This document shows positions 11,235 through 23,370 of a stretch of 64,000 bases of DNA, one piece after another. A program made the translations under genes and the position numbers. Every line of letters begins with the position of its first letter. Within the stretch, counting starts at the first letter, position 1. The notes beneath the pieces are model-generated. The model worked only from the letters and a program-made list of their open reading frames with translations. It was not told the DNA's origin and ran no database searches. The stretch is from the NCBI GenBank assembly GCA_003116875.1, contig BCKT01000008.1, positions 413,924-477,923 on the forward strand, read 5' to 3'. The DNA is from Takashimella koratensis. Taxonomy: Eukaryota > Basidiomycota > Tremellomycetes > Trichosporonales > Tetragoniomycetaceae.

Positions 11235-14208
11235 TTCGTTTACCACCTTGTCGCAGCCTCTTCATGAACCTTCCAATATCCCTCCCAGTCCCAAGCCTCA
11301 TTGGTCAAGCGATCTCTTATCTCCCCACAAAATAGATGTATAGAGCGCGCGTCAACACCCATCCTCTGATCACGACCGGGAGTATGCATTTGTTCCCTGT
11401 CCCCAGGTCGACGAACGATCCCAGGGTCGGGCGAAGGACGGTTTGACGATTCCCCGCCCTTGGGCCTGGGTGCAAGCAACCAGACCGTGCCGTACATCCT
11501 TCCACACAGCGAGAACGCGCTCCAAACCGCAGTGCTTTACTGCACTTTAAGCGTTTCTACTAGCCTGGCTAAAGGGTTAAGCATACCTGCCCAAAGCCAC
11601 CACCAGGATCCAAGGCGTCGGGGAGTGGGTGGTGGCTCTTCGCACGGTGGTTTAGACCCTCTTCTCCCTGCGTGTGCTCTGCACCATGCACCTTGCACCA
11701 TGCACCACGCACCATCGGGAAGTTTTCTCATCTGACCCTGGGGTCACTTTGCACACCTGAGAGGGAATGAGAGGGAACGAGATGCACAAACGATCGCCTA
11801 GAGACGCGTATCTACAGTACGTAGGTACAAACACCAGTGGTCGTGGTGCTTCCGCCGTGACTCGTTCGGGACGAGGAAAGGTGATGCAAGAAAGCGACAC
11901 AGCAACCACCGCCCAGTCTCTTGGTCCTTGGCTTCACTTGGCACTGGCTGGTACACTTGGCATCGGCTGGTCAAGTTACCTAGTAGCATCCCCGCCGCAT
12001 TCCAGGTGCAGCAGAGTCGGGCGCAGAGACTGGTAGTGAATAACCTCATCCATGCGACCATATACCCCCTCGAGTGGTTTCTAAATCTGACCGGAGAGAG
12101 GTGTAGATGCAAGCCGAACAAGCCGTGCCGGCAGAGCGGACCGTTTTGCGGGACCCGAACTGTGATGCGTCCAGGAAGAGAGCCAACTCCTCTCATCTAC
12201 CTACCCCTGTTGTCTGCGCTGCGATTCCGCACACGTCCACCGCAGCGGCCCCACTGACCCACCCAGTAATGTCCTCGCTGCTTACCCGCTCTTCTCAGGT
12301 AGGAGCTGGTGAATGCAAATCCACACCTACCTACCCCTTGCATGCCGGTTCCGCTCCGACCCTTTTCTTACTCCCACTCCAGGCTCAGTTCCAGTCCCAA
12401 TTCCCGCCGCTTTTTGTTTTGCCCTCTGCATGCCGGGCCGCATCTCGTACCTCATGTACCTCTTCTGCATGATCTGCGACGCACGGTAAGACGAGCGACC
12501 TATGAACCCCACAACCGCAACAGCGCCCAGGCGTCCCTTGTACCTAGCCACGGGTGGCACAGTCCCCTCGTCCCACGAGAGCAGTTTAGCAGTCTCCAAT
12601 AGTCTGGCCCAGCTTCCTATGCTCCTCAGGCAGTCCAAAGCACTGGGATCTACCACGTCCCCAGGGCTGCTCGCCTGTGCGCTTGGATGCATATACTGTG
12701 TGTTACGAGAGACTGATCGAGCCAAGAGGATAGGAGCGAGGGGAGGCAATCAAGGCGTAGGAGAAAAAAAAGCCGAAATGAAAAATATAGCCCTCAGGGT
12801 GTCTCGGTGGTCGCTTGGATCCTCGCGTACAGTCAAAGTCACGTCGCTCCTCTCTTTCTCACCACCCCTTGAGCTTAACCTCAGCGTGCACCCCAACAAC
12901 GCTCGAGCACAAGCATCAATCACGACCACCGCGCCGACCATTGCAAGAGCAGCGGCCGCGACGACGAACACCACGACGACGACGACGACGACGACGATAG
13001 CAGACTGCACTAGACTCTGGCGCCTGTCGCGACTACGCGCAAAGCCCCAACGCGAAACGCTGATTTCACCCAACCCTCCGACCCCTGTCTGAACACCTCG
13101 GACCCAGGCCGCTCAACCTCAAACCCACCCCAGCGTAACTTAGCTTGGCTCGACCGACCCGACCCCTCCTACCCACTCCATCACATTGGCTCGTGCTTTG
13201 CCCGCACGGTCTGCCTGCGTCTGTGGTTACGTCTCCAGCGCTCACTCGTCGGCGAACACGGACGAAGAAGACGAGGGTCGAGCGCACGCTACCGAGTAAA
13301 CGCAAAGGCATCCCTTCCATCGCCGCGTTCATTCTCGACCCACCACCATCTCATTTCCATTCTCACTCCAACCACAACCACAGCCTACCACCTGCCAGCT
13401 CGCCCTCCATTCATCCCCGCATCGCCGGATCGCGATACGCATTGCCTTGGCCCCCCTTGACCCGTTGGTCCATCACGGTCTTGAGCCCCGGCATCACCCT
13501 GCCTCTTCCCCACCTCACCACCTTCAAACGCCTGCGAAACCATCAAACGCGCCTTCGGTCTCTGCGGGCACAGCGCAGCATCGCATTGCGCTCTGGAACA
13601 TTACCCCTCACACAGCAGCAAGCAGCCAGCCAGCTGTATACCCTCGTTGTTTCCCCCTCCTCCCCTTCGTTGCTCATACCCATCACACAGACGCGCGGCC
13701 GTATTCCTGCTTTCGGGTCTTCACGCAACACGAGCAAAGGTCCCGCTCACGTCGCAGCCGCCCTTTGACATCTAACGGCTGTCGACTCCCTCTCCCGCCC
13801 TCCACGCGATCTCACACCAATCAACCGACCCCGGTCCCCAAGTCGGCAACGAATCAAACCCATCGAAAACGACTTGCCTTAACCCAGTTCCCCGTCCATT
13901 CAACATATCTCGATCGATTATCGCTACATACCACGCTCTATCGACCACAACGTCGTTGACTCACAGAGCCAAACCCGGGAAGCGTAGGGGCAAGGTAAAA
14001 GTGAATACAATCAGAGTTCTAAACTCTATCTCGCAAGACTGAGTGTCCACCGGCCCTTGCATTTGTCACTTTTCCCTCACCAGTTGCCCCTGCGTCGCAA
14101 GGTGGGCGTCGACTCGCGGCTGTTGACGTGAGATACGCTACGACAAACACACTGTAGCGGTACAACTTGTCGGCTCGCTCACTCCATCATCACATCGCCT
14201 ACATCACC
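11235..14208. other. Long gene-poor region upstream of the RhoGAP gene
   Basis: About 3 kb without a gene I can support. It contains the methyltransferase-like remnant listed separately, a short tandem array of CACCATG-type units at about 11680-11714, a CGA/ACG trinucleotide run at about 12966-12998, and pyrimidine-rich DNA from 13140 to 14000 that may be promoter and 5' leader of the LIM/RhoGAP gene. Open frames at 12327-12749 (-) and 13145-13768 (+) lack recognisable motifs. Confidence 0.5.
11240..11540 (-). pseudogene. Possible TRM44-like methyltransferase remnant
   Basis: Reading the minus strand downwards, three short pieces in three different frames follow the order of the AdoMet-binding region of TRM44-type tRNA methyltransferases: LAVWKDV (about 11500-11520), then RPTLGSFVDLGTGN (about 11387-11430, methyltransferase motif I), then GVDARS (about 11350-11368, where the family has GxDxR). 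The two frame changes cannot be explained by introns, at least between the second and third pieces, which almost touch. The third frame runs on to a TAA at 11240 without further resemblance. This is a motif-level impression from memory of the family, so confidence is low; it could be chance. Confidence 0.25.
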
Positions 14209-17200
14209 ATGGACGGGCCAGCGGCACTCATGTCAAGCCCTGTTCCCCCTCACGACACCCCTTCCACCTCTTTCTCCCCCTCGGCACCCTCCCTCTCCTC
14301 GCTTTCCACCCCGCTCTTATCTGGCGCCGAGTCCATCCCGACCTCAACGTCCATCGCTACACGGACAACAGGCGAGAGCCTGCCCAACCTCGGCGACCTC
14401 GACGCCAAGTGCGGCGGATGCGCAAAGACCATCGACCAAGAGAGCGGAGGCGTCGTCGTCGCGTTCGGTACAGCGCTATGGCATGTGGACTGCTTTCGGT
14501 GCGCAAAGTGCCAGGAGCGCGTTTCGGCGGATACCAACTTGCTCTTGCTATCTGATGGTCAACCGGTCTGCGGCAACTGCTCGTACCAGGTAAGTCGGGC
14601 GAACCAGGCAGAGTCGTGTAATGGTCATTGAGACTGGCTGCTGACATGACTAGTGCTTCGTCTGCAAGCAAGCGATCACCGAGGAGGCTATCATGACCGG
14701 GGACGAATCGTACCACGCTCACTGCTTTACGTGTCGGACGTGCAAACGCCGGATAGAAGAGCTCGTGTTTGCCAAGACGAGCCAAGGGATCTACTGCATG
14801 GTGAGTCGTGACGGCTGTTTACATTGGCTGGGCTTCCTCGTGACGTCGCTTTGGCTCGACTCCCACGCTGACCTCCTTAGGCATGTCACAACGAGCGCGT
14901 CGCGCGGAGTCGGCGGCATGCTGAGCAACGACGAGCTCGTGCAGCACGGAAAGAGAAGGAGCGATTGGACGAGAGCAAACCAGACGCTGGCCTTGCTCCT
15001 ACATCCACCCCCGCCCTCGGCTCGCTCCCACCCGACGCGTCCCCATCAGGTTCTCCAGCAGTGACTCCCAATTCCGTCGGGTCCGCGCAGTTCCCTAACA
15101 AGACACCGGACCTTGACGCGCTAGACACCCGGCAGCGCGACCTTAGCGTCGACCTCGCCCTCAGCAGTTTGTCACTCAACAACCTCTCGCTCTCGCCGAA
15201 CCGACGCGGAGGCGACATGTCGCTACCAACCTCACCGTCGGCAGAGTCGATACCGGGCGCACATCAGCGGTCAGCGACTGCCAGCCCAGCCATGGGTCAG
15301 TCCGCGTCGGCCGTGGGACTTGGTGTCGGGCCGGTCCCTGGTCTGGGCGTTCCGACGAGTAAAGCAGAGCGGAGGCGGTCCATCAACCCTGCCATGACGT
15401 TCAATATGGACGCGGCCAACTCGATGTTTGCGGTTGAGCCACGGATGTCACCCTTACCGCCGTCGCCGCTACGGACGTCGTTCTCCGACCTCCACGCCGA
15501 GCAACAAGACATGTTTCCTTCCTCACCGCCTTCGCCTACCCTTGACAAACCCGATGGCGTCCCGCCCCCACCCCCGCGGACAAGCTCGTTACCTGATCAA
15601 CTCACTGTCGGCGGCAAGCTCAAACCACTCACCAACGACGAGACTACCCCGGTCGCTACGCCCACAGCCATCGCGCCAGTCGCGTTCCCATCGCCTAAAC
15701 CCGCTCCAGCACCGCTCCCAGAGCCCCTTGAACAACCTATCGCAATGCCGATGCCGCAGATCGACGCGCCCAACCTCCCGGCCATGTCATTCTCCCTCTC
15801 CGACCCAGACTTTGCCAATATCCTCAACGGCATTGAGAACGGAGCGACGCCAAACGTCTCGCCACCTGCCTCTCCAGCACTCATCTCTCGCAGCCCGCAG
15901 ATGAACATCCTCACCTCGCCAGCCGATGCGAGCTCCCCATCCAAGACCTCACCCCCGGCGAACCGAGACCGTTTGTTATCGCCACATGATCAGCCGTCAC
16001 CGCCCGTTCTTCGGATGCGGCAGATTTCGGGCGAGTCGACAATGTCGATCGCGTCCAAGATTGAGCCCGAATCGGCGCTGTCCACCCTCGTCGAGTTGAT
16101 CACTACCGCCAAGCAGAACGAGGACGCAACCATCACGATTGACACTGCGGTCGCTTCGGCCATCCTGCACGAACATGAGGAGCTGAGAGCGACCGCCCTC
16201 AGCCTCAAGTCCAAGTACAACGGTGCGCGCCGGTCGAGCCAGCAATACAGCGAGGGCCTGACGGTCGCGGGCGAGGAGTACGATAAAGAGGTCGCACTGC
16301 GACACGAGCTTGAGGCCGAAGTGAGCCGGCTCCGAGCCCAGGTGCACAGCCAGACCGCCAGGCTGTCAGTCATCTCGGGCGACGAGCGGCGTCAGGAAAA
16401 CCTACGACGGCGGTCGCAGGACCTCGTCAATAGCCTCACTGGATTGGAACGAGATATCTCCCGCCTCCGTGCGCAGCGCGATATCACCCTCGCCGAGGTG
16501 GAAGAGCTGCACCAGCGGATGAGCATCGACTCGACGGGCTTGTCAATCGACGGAGCCGGGGCTGGAGCTGCGGGTGCAGCGGGGCTAGACTCGTCGACTT
16601 CCTCGACGGACCTCGGGTCCGCGCTGACGAACCGCCTCGACACGATCCGGGAACAGTACCGCGAAGAGCTGGAGCCGCTGACTGCGCAGCGCGAGGCTCT
16701 GCAGCGTGAGATTGCCGAACTCCGCGAGGCGCGCGAACAGGTGCTTGAGGAGTCGACAGCGTTGGCAGCGAAGAACGAGGAGCTTGCCGAGCTGAACACG
16801 CAGTTGACTCGCCAGACCGAACAGATGCAGGATGCGCTCCGGCGTGGCCCCTCGCCTGTCTTCGCGAAACTCAGGACACACCCGTCCAACTCGCCATCGC
16901 TCTCGTCCCTGGCCACGACGGCGACGCTGCACGAGGTCCCCGAGGAGACGGCGAGGGTTGTAAAGGTGACCAAACCGGAACCGATCGAGCAGGCGCCCGC
17001 ACGCAGGTTCAAATGGTACAAGTCGTCCAAGGGCCCGTCGGAGGTCTCTGCGATGGGCATGGGCGGACTCGGCGGTAGCCTACCCAATGCGGTCGGGAAC
17101 GGCGTCGGCGGGGCGCCCGGTATGGGCCCAGGTCCAGGTGTCGCAGGAAACGGGGTGCCAGGCTCGGGAATGGCGAAGACACTTGGGGCGCAGGGGGAAA

Positions 17201-18521
17201 AGCGCAACAACATGCATCGACCGTCGACTGACGCAAACGCGAATATGAGCGGTGTAAGGGAACACTCGTTTCAGCAACATAGCACGATGCGATTCACAAG
17301 ATGCGAGTTGTGTCAGGAGAAGATGTGGGGGTTGCAAGAGGTTCGATGTTCTTGTGAGTCATTGTTTGCTTTAGCGAGTGAAAAGCTGTGTGTCATTCCA
17401 CCCCGATGGTCTTCGCCTGCCGTCTGGTTGCGCGTGATATCGAATGTGTACTAACGTGTGGATACTCGATTCCCGATTTCAGCGTGCGGAACGGTTTGTC
17501 ACGCCAAGTGCGCCGAGAAGTTGCCCAAGATTTGTTCGGGAAACAAGGCGGCTACCGTCCATGAACCCGAAGGAACGCTTCGTGAGTTAGACTCTCCCAA
17601 GGGGGTAGTTTGTGTCGAGTTTTGGAGGCTAGGCGCATTGAAAATGTGTGCTGACTTTTATGTGTCCGAATCGCAGCTCCAAGCATGTTTGGACGCGAGT
17701 TGTCCGAGCAGGTCGGAGCGGACAAAACGGCGGTTCCTGTCATTGTCACCAAGTGTATCGACGCGGTCGAGGTTGTCGGTAAGTTGGGACCTGTCATACC
17801 TTGTCTCCTCGGGTCTACCCTTCTATTCCCCAACCTGCAATCCCACCTCATCCCTCGTTCCCCGCTGACACCGACTAGGGATGGAGTACGAAGGCATCTA
17901 TCGTAAAACTGGTGGATCATCTCAATCGAAACAAATCACTCAACTCTTCGAACGGGGTGACTACGAATGTTTCGACCTTTCCAACCTTGACGTCTTCAAC
18001 GACATTTCCTCCGTAACCTCTGTCCTTAAAACCTATTTCCGACAACTACCCAATCCGCTACTCACACACGCACTCCACGAGTCCTTTGTCGCCGCTGCGA
18101 GTATCCAGAACGTGAATAACAAGCACGCAGCACTCTGTGCGTTGTTGGCCGAGTTGCCGAGAGATCATTATAATACCCTAAGGGTACTTATGTTGCATCT
18201 GAATCGAGTGACGGCACAAGCGGCGGTCAATTTGATGACGAGCCAAAATCTCGGTGTCGTCTTTGGACGTGAGTAACGTGGTGTATACCGCACATTTTTT
18301 TGGTATTTAAACCGTGTACCCGATTAGTGCTGACAAGTTCAATACTCGCACTATTGAACCTCACTCGGTTCTCTGTCGATCTTCGGTTGTCACTCGTCAC
18401 AGCCACATTGATGAGGTCAAAAGATCCCAAGCGCGAGTTTGGCGACATGGCAGGTAAAGCACTCAGTGTCCAATGGATGGTCGAGAATGCGCCAAACGTC
18501 TTTGGCGACCCGCGCGAGTGA
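14209..18521 (+). CDS. LIM-LIM-C1-RhoGAP protein (Rga1/Rga2-like Rho GTPase-activating protein)
   Basis: Switches off Rho-family GTPases, probably Cdc42 or Rho1 in polarity. Seven exons: 14209-14589, 14654-14800, 14881-17353, 17483-17581, 17677-17778, 17879-18268, 18403-18521; 1236 residues. LIM1 (from Cys68, CGGC...HVDCFRCAKC) and LIM2 (CFVC...HAHCFTCRTC...CMAC) are followed by a Ser/Pro-rich linker, a predicted coiled coil at about 610-830, a C1-type zinc finger at about 972-1020 (H-x12-C-x2-C ... C-x2-C-x4-H-x2-C-x7-C, split by intron 3), and the RhoGAP domain from about 1045. The arginine finger is in GIYRKTGG (near 1075) and GRPTLMRSKDP is near the end. LIM plus RhoGAP matches S. cerevisiae Rga1/Rga2; the C1 domain is an addition to that layout. 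The start has a good context (CACCATGG). Confidence 0.92.
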
Positions 18522-19355
18522 GCGGTACGAAGCGTGGAGAAGAGGGGGAGGAGAAGAGAGCGACGAGAAGACGCGAGGAGAGAAGCAGAGAAAGGGAATA
18601 GGGGGAAGGGAAAGAGAGAGTCACGATTGAAAGAGATCGGTGCAAGCCTGGAGTTTTGCGCCGTCCCTCTGAGTCTAGAGAGCACGCAATATCCTCTGTC
18701 GAGTTAGTATCCATTAGCCTACGTGCCCCTCTCCACCGACCCGATCTCTTTTCCTCATTACGTACCACACATCCTCCACGCGGTACACGCCCACCACACG
18801 TCCTGTCTTATACCCATTATCCAATACCTTATACCCTTGAGAAACTAGATACCACCCTTCCTCATTCCCCCCCCCCCCAACCCCCCTTTCCTTTCGTCTT
18901 GCTCGTCTACGCCCTTCATCTCTTTGTGGTTTCGGTCGGTGCAGAGTTGACTTAGCTTTGTCTCTTTATAGATACCCACGGCGGTCAAACGCCCCCTTGC
19001 AAGGTTTTACAATAGTGCTGGATGACGAGTGATTGGTAGTAAGTAGTGCATTGAACCTAGTTTTCCAGAGATGGATCATCTTGCAATCTCGTCCTTCTCT
19101 CCAAGTCTGAGCGAGCAGGATGGACCTCATCATGCCTTTGGGGACCAGGGTATTTCAACTCTAGGTGCATGTCGATCACAGCGGTATGGGTATTGGTTCT
19201 ACACAACTATGGCTGGTGTGAGCTGTTTCCCAGCTAGGTACAGTACAGTCAGGTTAATACAGGTGTGTAATTGGGAAATACAGTGAGGTACAGAGTATCC
19301 ACTGAGCGACACGACACATTTTGGTTCGTGTCATCTGCGTCGTTTGGGGGCTCGG
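18522..19355. other. Convergent intergenic region
   Basis: Between the RhoGAP stop and the SUR7/PalI-like stop on the minus strand. It begins with a purine-rich stretch (GAGAAGAGGGGGAGG type, 18535-18620) and holds a 12-base C run at about 18867-18878. No gene seen. Confidence 0.5.
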
Positions 19356-19905
19356 TTATACCGCGAACCCAGGCGCGACAGGTGCTCCGTCCCGAGCGTA
19401 GGCGTACTCTGGTTCGCGCTTCTCGTCGACCGGAGCGCGAGGAGTGAGGTTGAGGCTCTCCCTGTTCCTGTCAGCCATTGTCGCGGTTAAGAAGGGGTAG
19501 AATACACGAGGGAAGGGGGGAGGGAAAGAAAGAGAGAGAAAAAGGGGGCAGGAGGGCCACGTACCATGTAGGAAGCTGTTCGTCGGGCGGGGGCAAGGCA
19601 GCAGAGTTAGGTTGAGCCGGAAGCCCGTTCGGCTGATGAAAGTCGCTTCCACTAAGAGTAAATAAGAACAGGTATCAGCTCAACTGATGCAATTCTCTCC
19701 ATCCGCAGGTTTTCCGACTCACCCCTTTAGGGTCCACTGTGGGCGCGGCTTGTATTTGAAGTAAAGAGTGCGAGCGGTGAACGTGGCAGCTTGGAGTAGC
19801 CAAGCAACCATCATCATCCAGATTGCGGCGCTAAAAGTTCGGGAAAGCAATATATCAGCCGTGATTCCTTGTATCCACCTCCATCGCACACTCAACCCCA
19901 ACCCG

Positions 19906-19954
<49 letters not shown>

Positions 19955-20788
19955 CTACTCACCCGGGTACCACCGACGATGATTCACCGCCATACAACCT
20001 CGTCGTTGTGATTGACGCCGATTTCATCCTCGAGACAAAACTGATATCCATCGCCCAGGCAATGAGCAAGAAGATACTGGACCAGAAAGTGCCTGCGAAT
20101 GCCCAGCGAGTCCAGTCCCATGCGTTGACCTGGCGGGCGCGCCATTGGCCCGAAGCGGCAAGGGTCCAGCAGGTCGTTATCCAGAGGGTAATACAGCCTG
20201 GTCGAGGCGGGCGTCAGCGGTGTTGGTGGCGGTGGGCACGGGGTGGGTACGGAGGAGGGAGGGAGTGAGGTGTTGGGAGAGAGTAGGTGAAAGGATGTCG
20301 AAAAGTGTAAGGGGTGGATTTAGAAAGGATATCAATAGAAAGCGTTGGGGTTTTACAGAATGAGCTTTGGAAGAATGATACTCACAGAACAAGTGGAAGA
20401 CCGTGTTAGCGACGATGAACGATGTCGGTACGTGTTCTGAGACATCCGCAACCGGTGCCAGACCCACTGGGAGTTGCGCCACGACACCGGTCTCTGAACC
20501 CCCGAACGCTCTGTGTGTCGAGCACGTACCGACCGCTGTCCCATTGACGTCTGTTCCGGACGCACACCAACCCCAAGTCCCGAGCCAGACGGTCCCGTTC
20601 TGTGCATGGACGGTGGCGACGCTGAGACCCCCGATGATGGGCGCGGACAGGTAGGCGATGAGCGCGAGTACGAAGGAGATGAAGACGGGGAAGAAGAGGT
20701 AGGTCGCTTGGTTGCCTAGTGGACCGGGAGAGGGACAGGGTCGGGTACGCGTGTCAAGCACGACGATGGGGCCGACGGTCTTGCGCAT
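19356..20788 (-). CDS. SUR7/PalI (Rim9)-family four-TM membrane protein
   Basis: Family members sit in the plasma membrane at eisosomes (Sur7) or in alkaline-pH sensing (Rim9/PalI); which role applies here cannot be told. Five exons on the minus strand: 20386-20788, 19963-20197, 19723-19830, 19565-19651, 19356-19467; 314 residues, every join in frame. Membrane segments: about 30-50 (YLFFPVFISFVLALIAYLSA), about 125-155 at the exon 1/2 join, about 175-195 (FAGTFWSSIFLLIAWAMDIS) and about 217-235 (AAIWMMMVAWLLQAATFTA). The first external loop carries WLGTWGWCASG and a later Cys, the claudin-like signature of the family. The C-terminal tail is Pro-rich and polar. Intron 2 contains a 46-base homopolymer, G on the transcribed strand. 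Confidence 0.82.
19906..19951. repeat. Poly-C tract (46 nt) inside an intron
   Basis: Uninterrupted run of C on the plus strand in intron 2 (19831-19962) of the SUR7/PalI-like gene. The pre-mRNA therefore has a 46-base G run shortly after the 5' splice site. Confidence 0.95.
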
Positions 20789-21359
20789 GGTGGATAGTGG
20801 GCAAGTAGGTGGAGGTGAGTGGGCGGGTGAGGTAAGGTGAGGACTGGGAAGGGTGGAGAAGGATATTCAGGATACAGTGAAAGATCGACCAGCGATGAGG
20901 ACGAGAGACAAGTATGGTCAGTCTTTGACGAGATCTCTGAGCGGGGAGACTGGCTTTCCCGATCCTGAGACGTGAGGCATAAGTACTACCCCCCACATTG
21001 GCTTTCGACTTGTCTAACCTCTACGCCCCAACGAATCGCAGCTTACATCGTTTCACCTCCGTTCTCAACTCACCCCGGATCCCAACCCTGTCTCACTCTT
21101 TTCCTCTTTTCTTCTCGCCGCCCAAACTAGCCGAGCGCGCACGGAGGTGGAGAATGGAGCGGACAGAAGGGGTCGGAAAGGAAGGTGTGGATGGGGTGTG
21201 GGCGAGGGAGATAGGCGAGGTGGCGTTAGAGTGTGAAAGGCAGGGTGTGTAACCTTTGTGAACCAGGAGGATGGGTCGGACGAGAGGGCTGGGAGGTTGG
21301 TTGGAAAGTGTAGAGGCTGCGGAGTGGCGAGGAGGTAAGGATGGCCGAAAGACAGGGGA

Positions 21360-21424
<65 letters not shown>

Positions 21425-22183
21425 GAGAGAGAGAGGGCAAGGGTGTAGATCTGAAAGTGGTAGAGGATCTCCGTGTCCCCGATCGAAAGGTCAAGGCTCA
21501 GGACAAGGGAGGTAGCGGTCAGGGTGATATTGAGATCAGGTTTAGGTTCAGTATTGCCGTTTCATCAAGATCAGCGGTCCACCGCTGGGTCCATGTTACT
21601 CGTTTCATCCTCACCCCCCTCCTGCTCGATCGTCACCACCCCCGTGGCCCCCGTCTCCCGCGGATGAGGGGACCTAGTTCGGTGTGAACGCAAAGCAAAG
21701 CAAGTTAGAAGTGATAGAAGCAGAGGGTGATCTGTCCCTCGCGGCTTGCTTAGGCCTCTTTCCTTTGTTCCTACTGATCACCCGATCAGAGGCGGTTCGA
21801 TTCATTAGTTCGGATCGACCCCAAAGCTGTGTTAAGTATACTCCAGATCAGCGAAAACTAACATGTGATACTCTTCAGTTCTCTCAACTTTCTTCGTCTC
21901 CTTTGTTCGCTTTCCTCAGCGTTTCAGTTCCGGACGAGCCAAGAGTCAAACTCCCCATCGCCAAAAGTGCACGGACACGATAACGGCCAGATGCATGCGA
22001 ATATCGTCCCAGTCGTCCCGCCTCCAAGCGTGCGATCTCGGCTGAAAAGCTGTGACCTCTTTTTTCGACCCACACGTCCGCTATCACCCTGCGACTACCC
22101 AGAGTTGCTAGAGCTACTACCACCAACACCAGGGCGTTTGAACAGGGTTATCCTTGTCTATATCCCGTCCAAGCTCGCCAGAT
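20789..22183. other. Intergenic region with long poly-G tract
   Basis: Upstream of the SUR7/PalI-like gene (-) and downstream of Mic19 (-). It holds the 62-base G run listed separately. The poly-glycine/poly-proline open frames around 21093-21687 exist only because of that run. The part from 21690 to 22180 is probably the 3' untranslated region of Mic19. No gene seen. Confidence 0.5.
21362..21423. repeat. Poly-G tract (62 nt)
   Basis: Uninterrupted run of G on the plus strand in intergenic DNA, followed by a short GA repeat. It lies about 570 bp upstream of the SUR7/PalI-like start codon. Confidence 0.95.
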
Positions 22184-23129
22184 TTATTGGAGCGACTTGA
22201 TGAACGCCTGTGAGTGGAATAAGGTAAGACGAGGTCAGTGACAGTCACAACGAGTGCCCAGTGATTTGGGAGGATCAAATCAGCGAGGAGAATCCTGTCC
22301 CATATGGGGAGGAAAGGGTAGTCGTGACACATGAGTTCAGGCCGGAAACGAGGTATGGACGTCAACGCACCTGTTCAAGCTTGGAGACCTCGTTCTTGAA
22401 CGCCTCGACCTCCTTCCAACAGTCGAGCGGCCGCTCGGGGTGGTTACTAGACGAGTGAATCAGTGTGTCTCCAAAAGATATCATCTCTGATCCACCACCG
22501 CACTCCTTCCTATCGACGTCCATATCTCCGTGCCCACTCTTTACCGCTCTCCGCTCTGCCTCTTTCCACCCTCATCTTCCCTTGTTTCCAAGTAAACTTC
22601 AGCCCCTACTCACAGGTAACACTTGACCACGCCCTCTTTCGCCGACCTGACCTGTTCCGTCTCCTTTGACCTCTTCTCACTGGTCATCCTCTCCACCTTC
22701 TCCCTGACTTCGTCGATATCGCGACCGAGGACCTCGCTGCTCATCCCGGGCTTCTCCTTGTCGAGGTTCTCCTTCTCGAGCGCGGCCGAGATGGACGAGA
22801 GGATATCGGCCTCTTGTTGTCGAATGTGCGCGGATTCAGCGGCAAGTCGGCGCCGGATGATCTCGTCGGTGGATGAAGAAGGGGAAGAGGCATCAGAGGG
22901 GGAAGAAAGGCGCGAGATAAGGCCCGGAGAGAACTGGGTTGGGTCAGAACAAGCGGATGAGGAACGGAGGGACGGAGAGGGACAGAGGGACGGTAGGGAA
23001 AGAAAGAGGAAGAGAGAAATCATGAAGGAAGGGAGAGGAGATAGGGGAACGTACCTGGACCGAGGTCGATGGCTCGGGAGCAGAGACGACGTGCTCCTTA
23101 GGAGCCTGGGAGGACTGTTGGGCGCCCAT
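22184..23129 (-). CDS. MIC19: MICOS complex subunit Mic19 (CHCH protein)
   Basis: Inner-membrane organising protein at crista junctions. Four exons on the minus strand: 23055-23129, 22614-22933, 22371-22446, 22184-22207; 164 residues. The start MGAQQSSQ gives Gly2, as in other Mic19 proteins that can be myristoylated. Residues 25-37 (QFSPGLISRLSS) match the conserved fungal N-terminal motif, a charged helical middle region (about 50-130) follows, and the end is the CHCH-type segment CYLNHPERPLDCWKEVEAFK with two cysteines. The last exon encodes only seven residues (AFIKSLQ). Identification rests on this motif order; only the C-terminal cysteine pair is clear, so the full twin-Cx9C pattern is not demonstrated. 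Confidence 0.82.
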
Positions 23130-23370
23130 TGTGGAGTTGAGGGGAGAGGGGGGGGAGGGGGGGAGGAGGACGGTGGATGGGTGGTTTATGGTGCAGTGGT
23201 GGATGACGGACGGATCGATTTCATTTCGGAGCAAACGGGTGGGACATTTTGCTTCCGTCTACCGACTAGGTGGCACTGGGCATGGGTCACAGACTGTCTA
23301 ACGCATCCCCCAGTCCCTCCGACGCAGCCACAGTAACGGCAATGAGACCGCTATGCATCCTACAAAGACC

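Noticed and set aside
12327..12749. Minus-strand frame of 140 residues in the gene-poor region
   Set aside because: A stretch with YKGRLGAVAVVGFIGRSS looks protein-like, but no splice partners, start context or family could be found; not supported as a gene.
13145..13768. Plus-strand frame of 207 residues upstream of the RhoGAP gene
   Set aside because: Pro/Ser/His-rich, in pyrimidine-rich DNA typical of promoter and leader; no domain.
21271..21687. Poly-glycine (plus) and poly-proline (minus) open frames
   Set aside because: They exist only because a 62-base G run is open in every frame.
21791..21812. tRNA B-box-like GGTTCGATTC
   Set aside because: The flanking bases do not form a T-arm stem and no acceptor or anticodon arm could be drawn.
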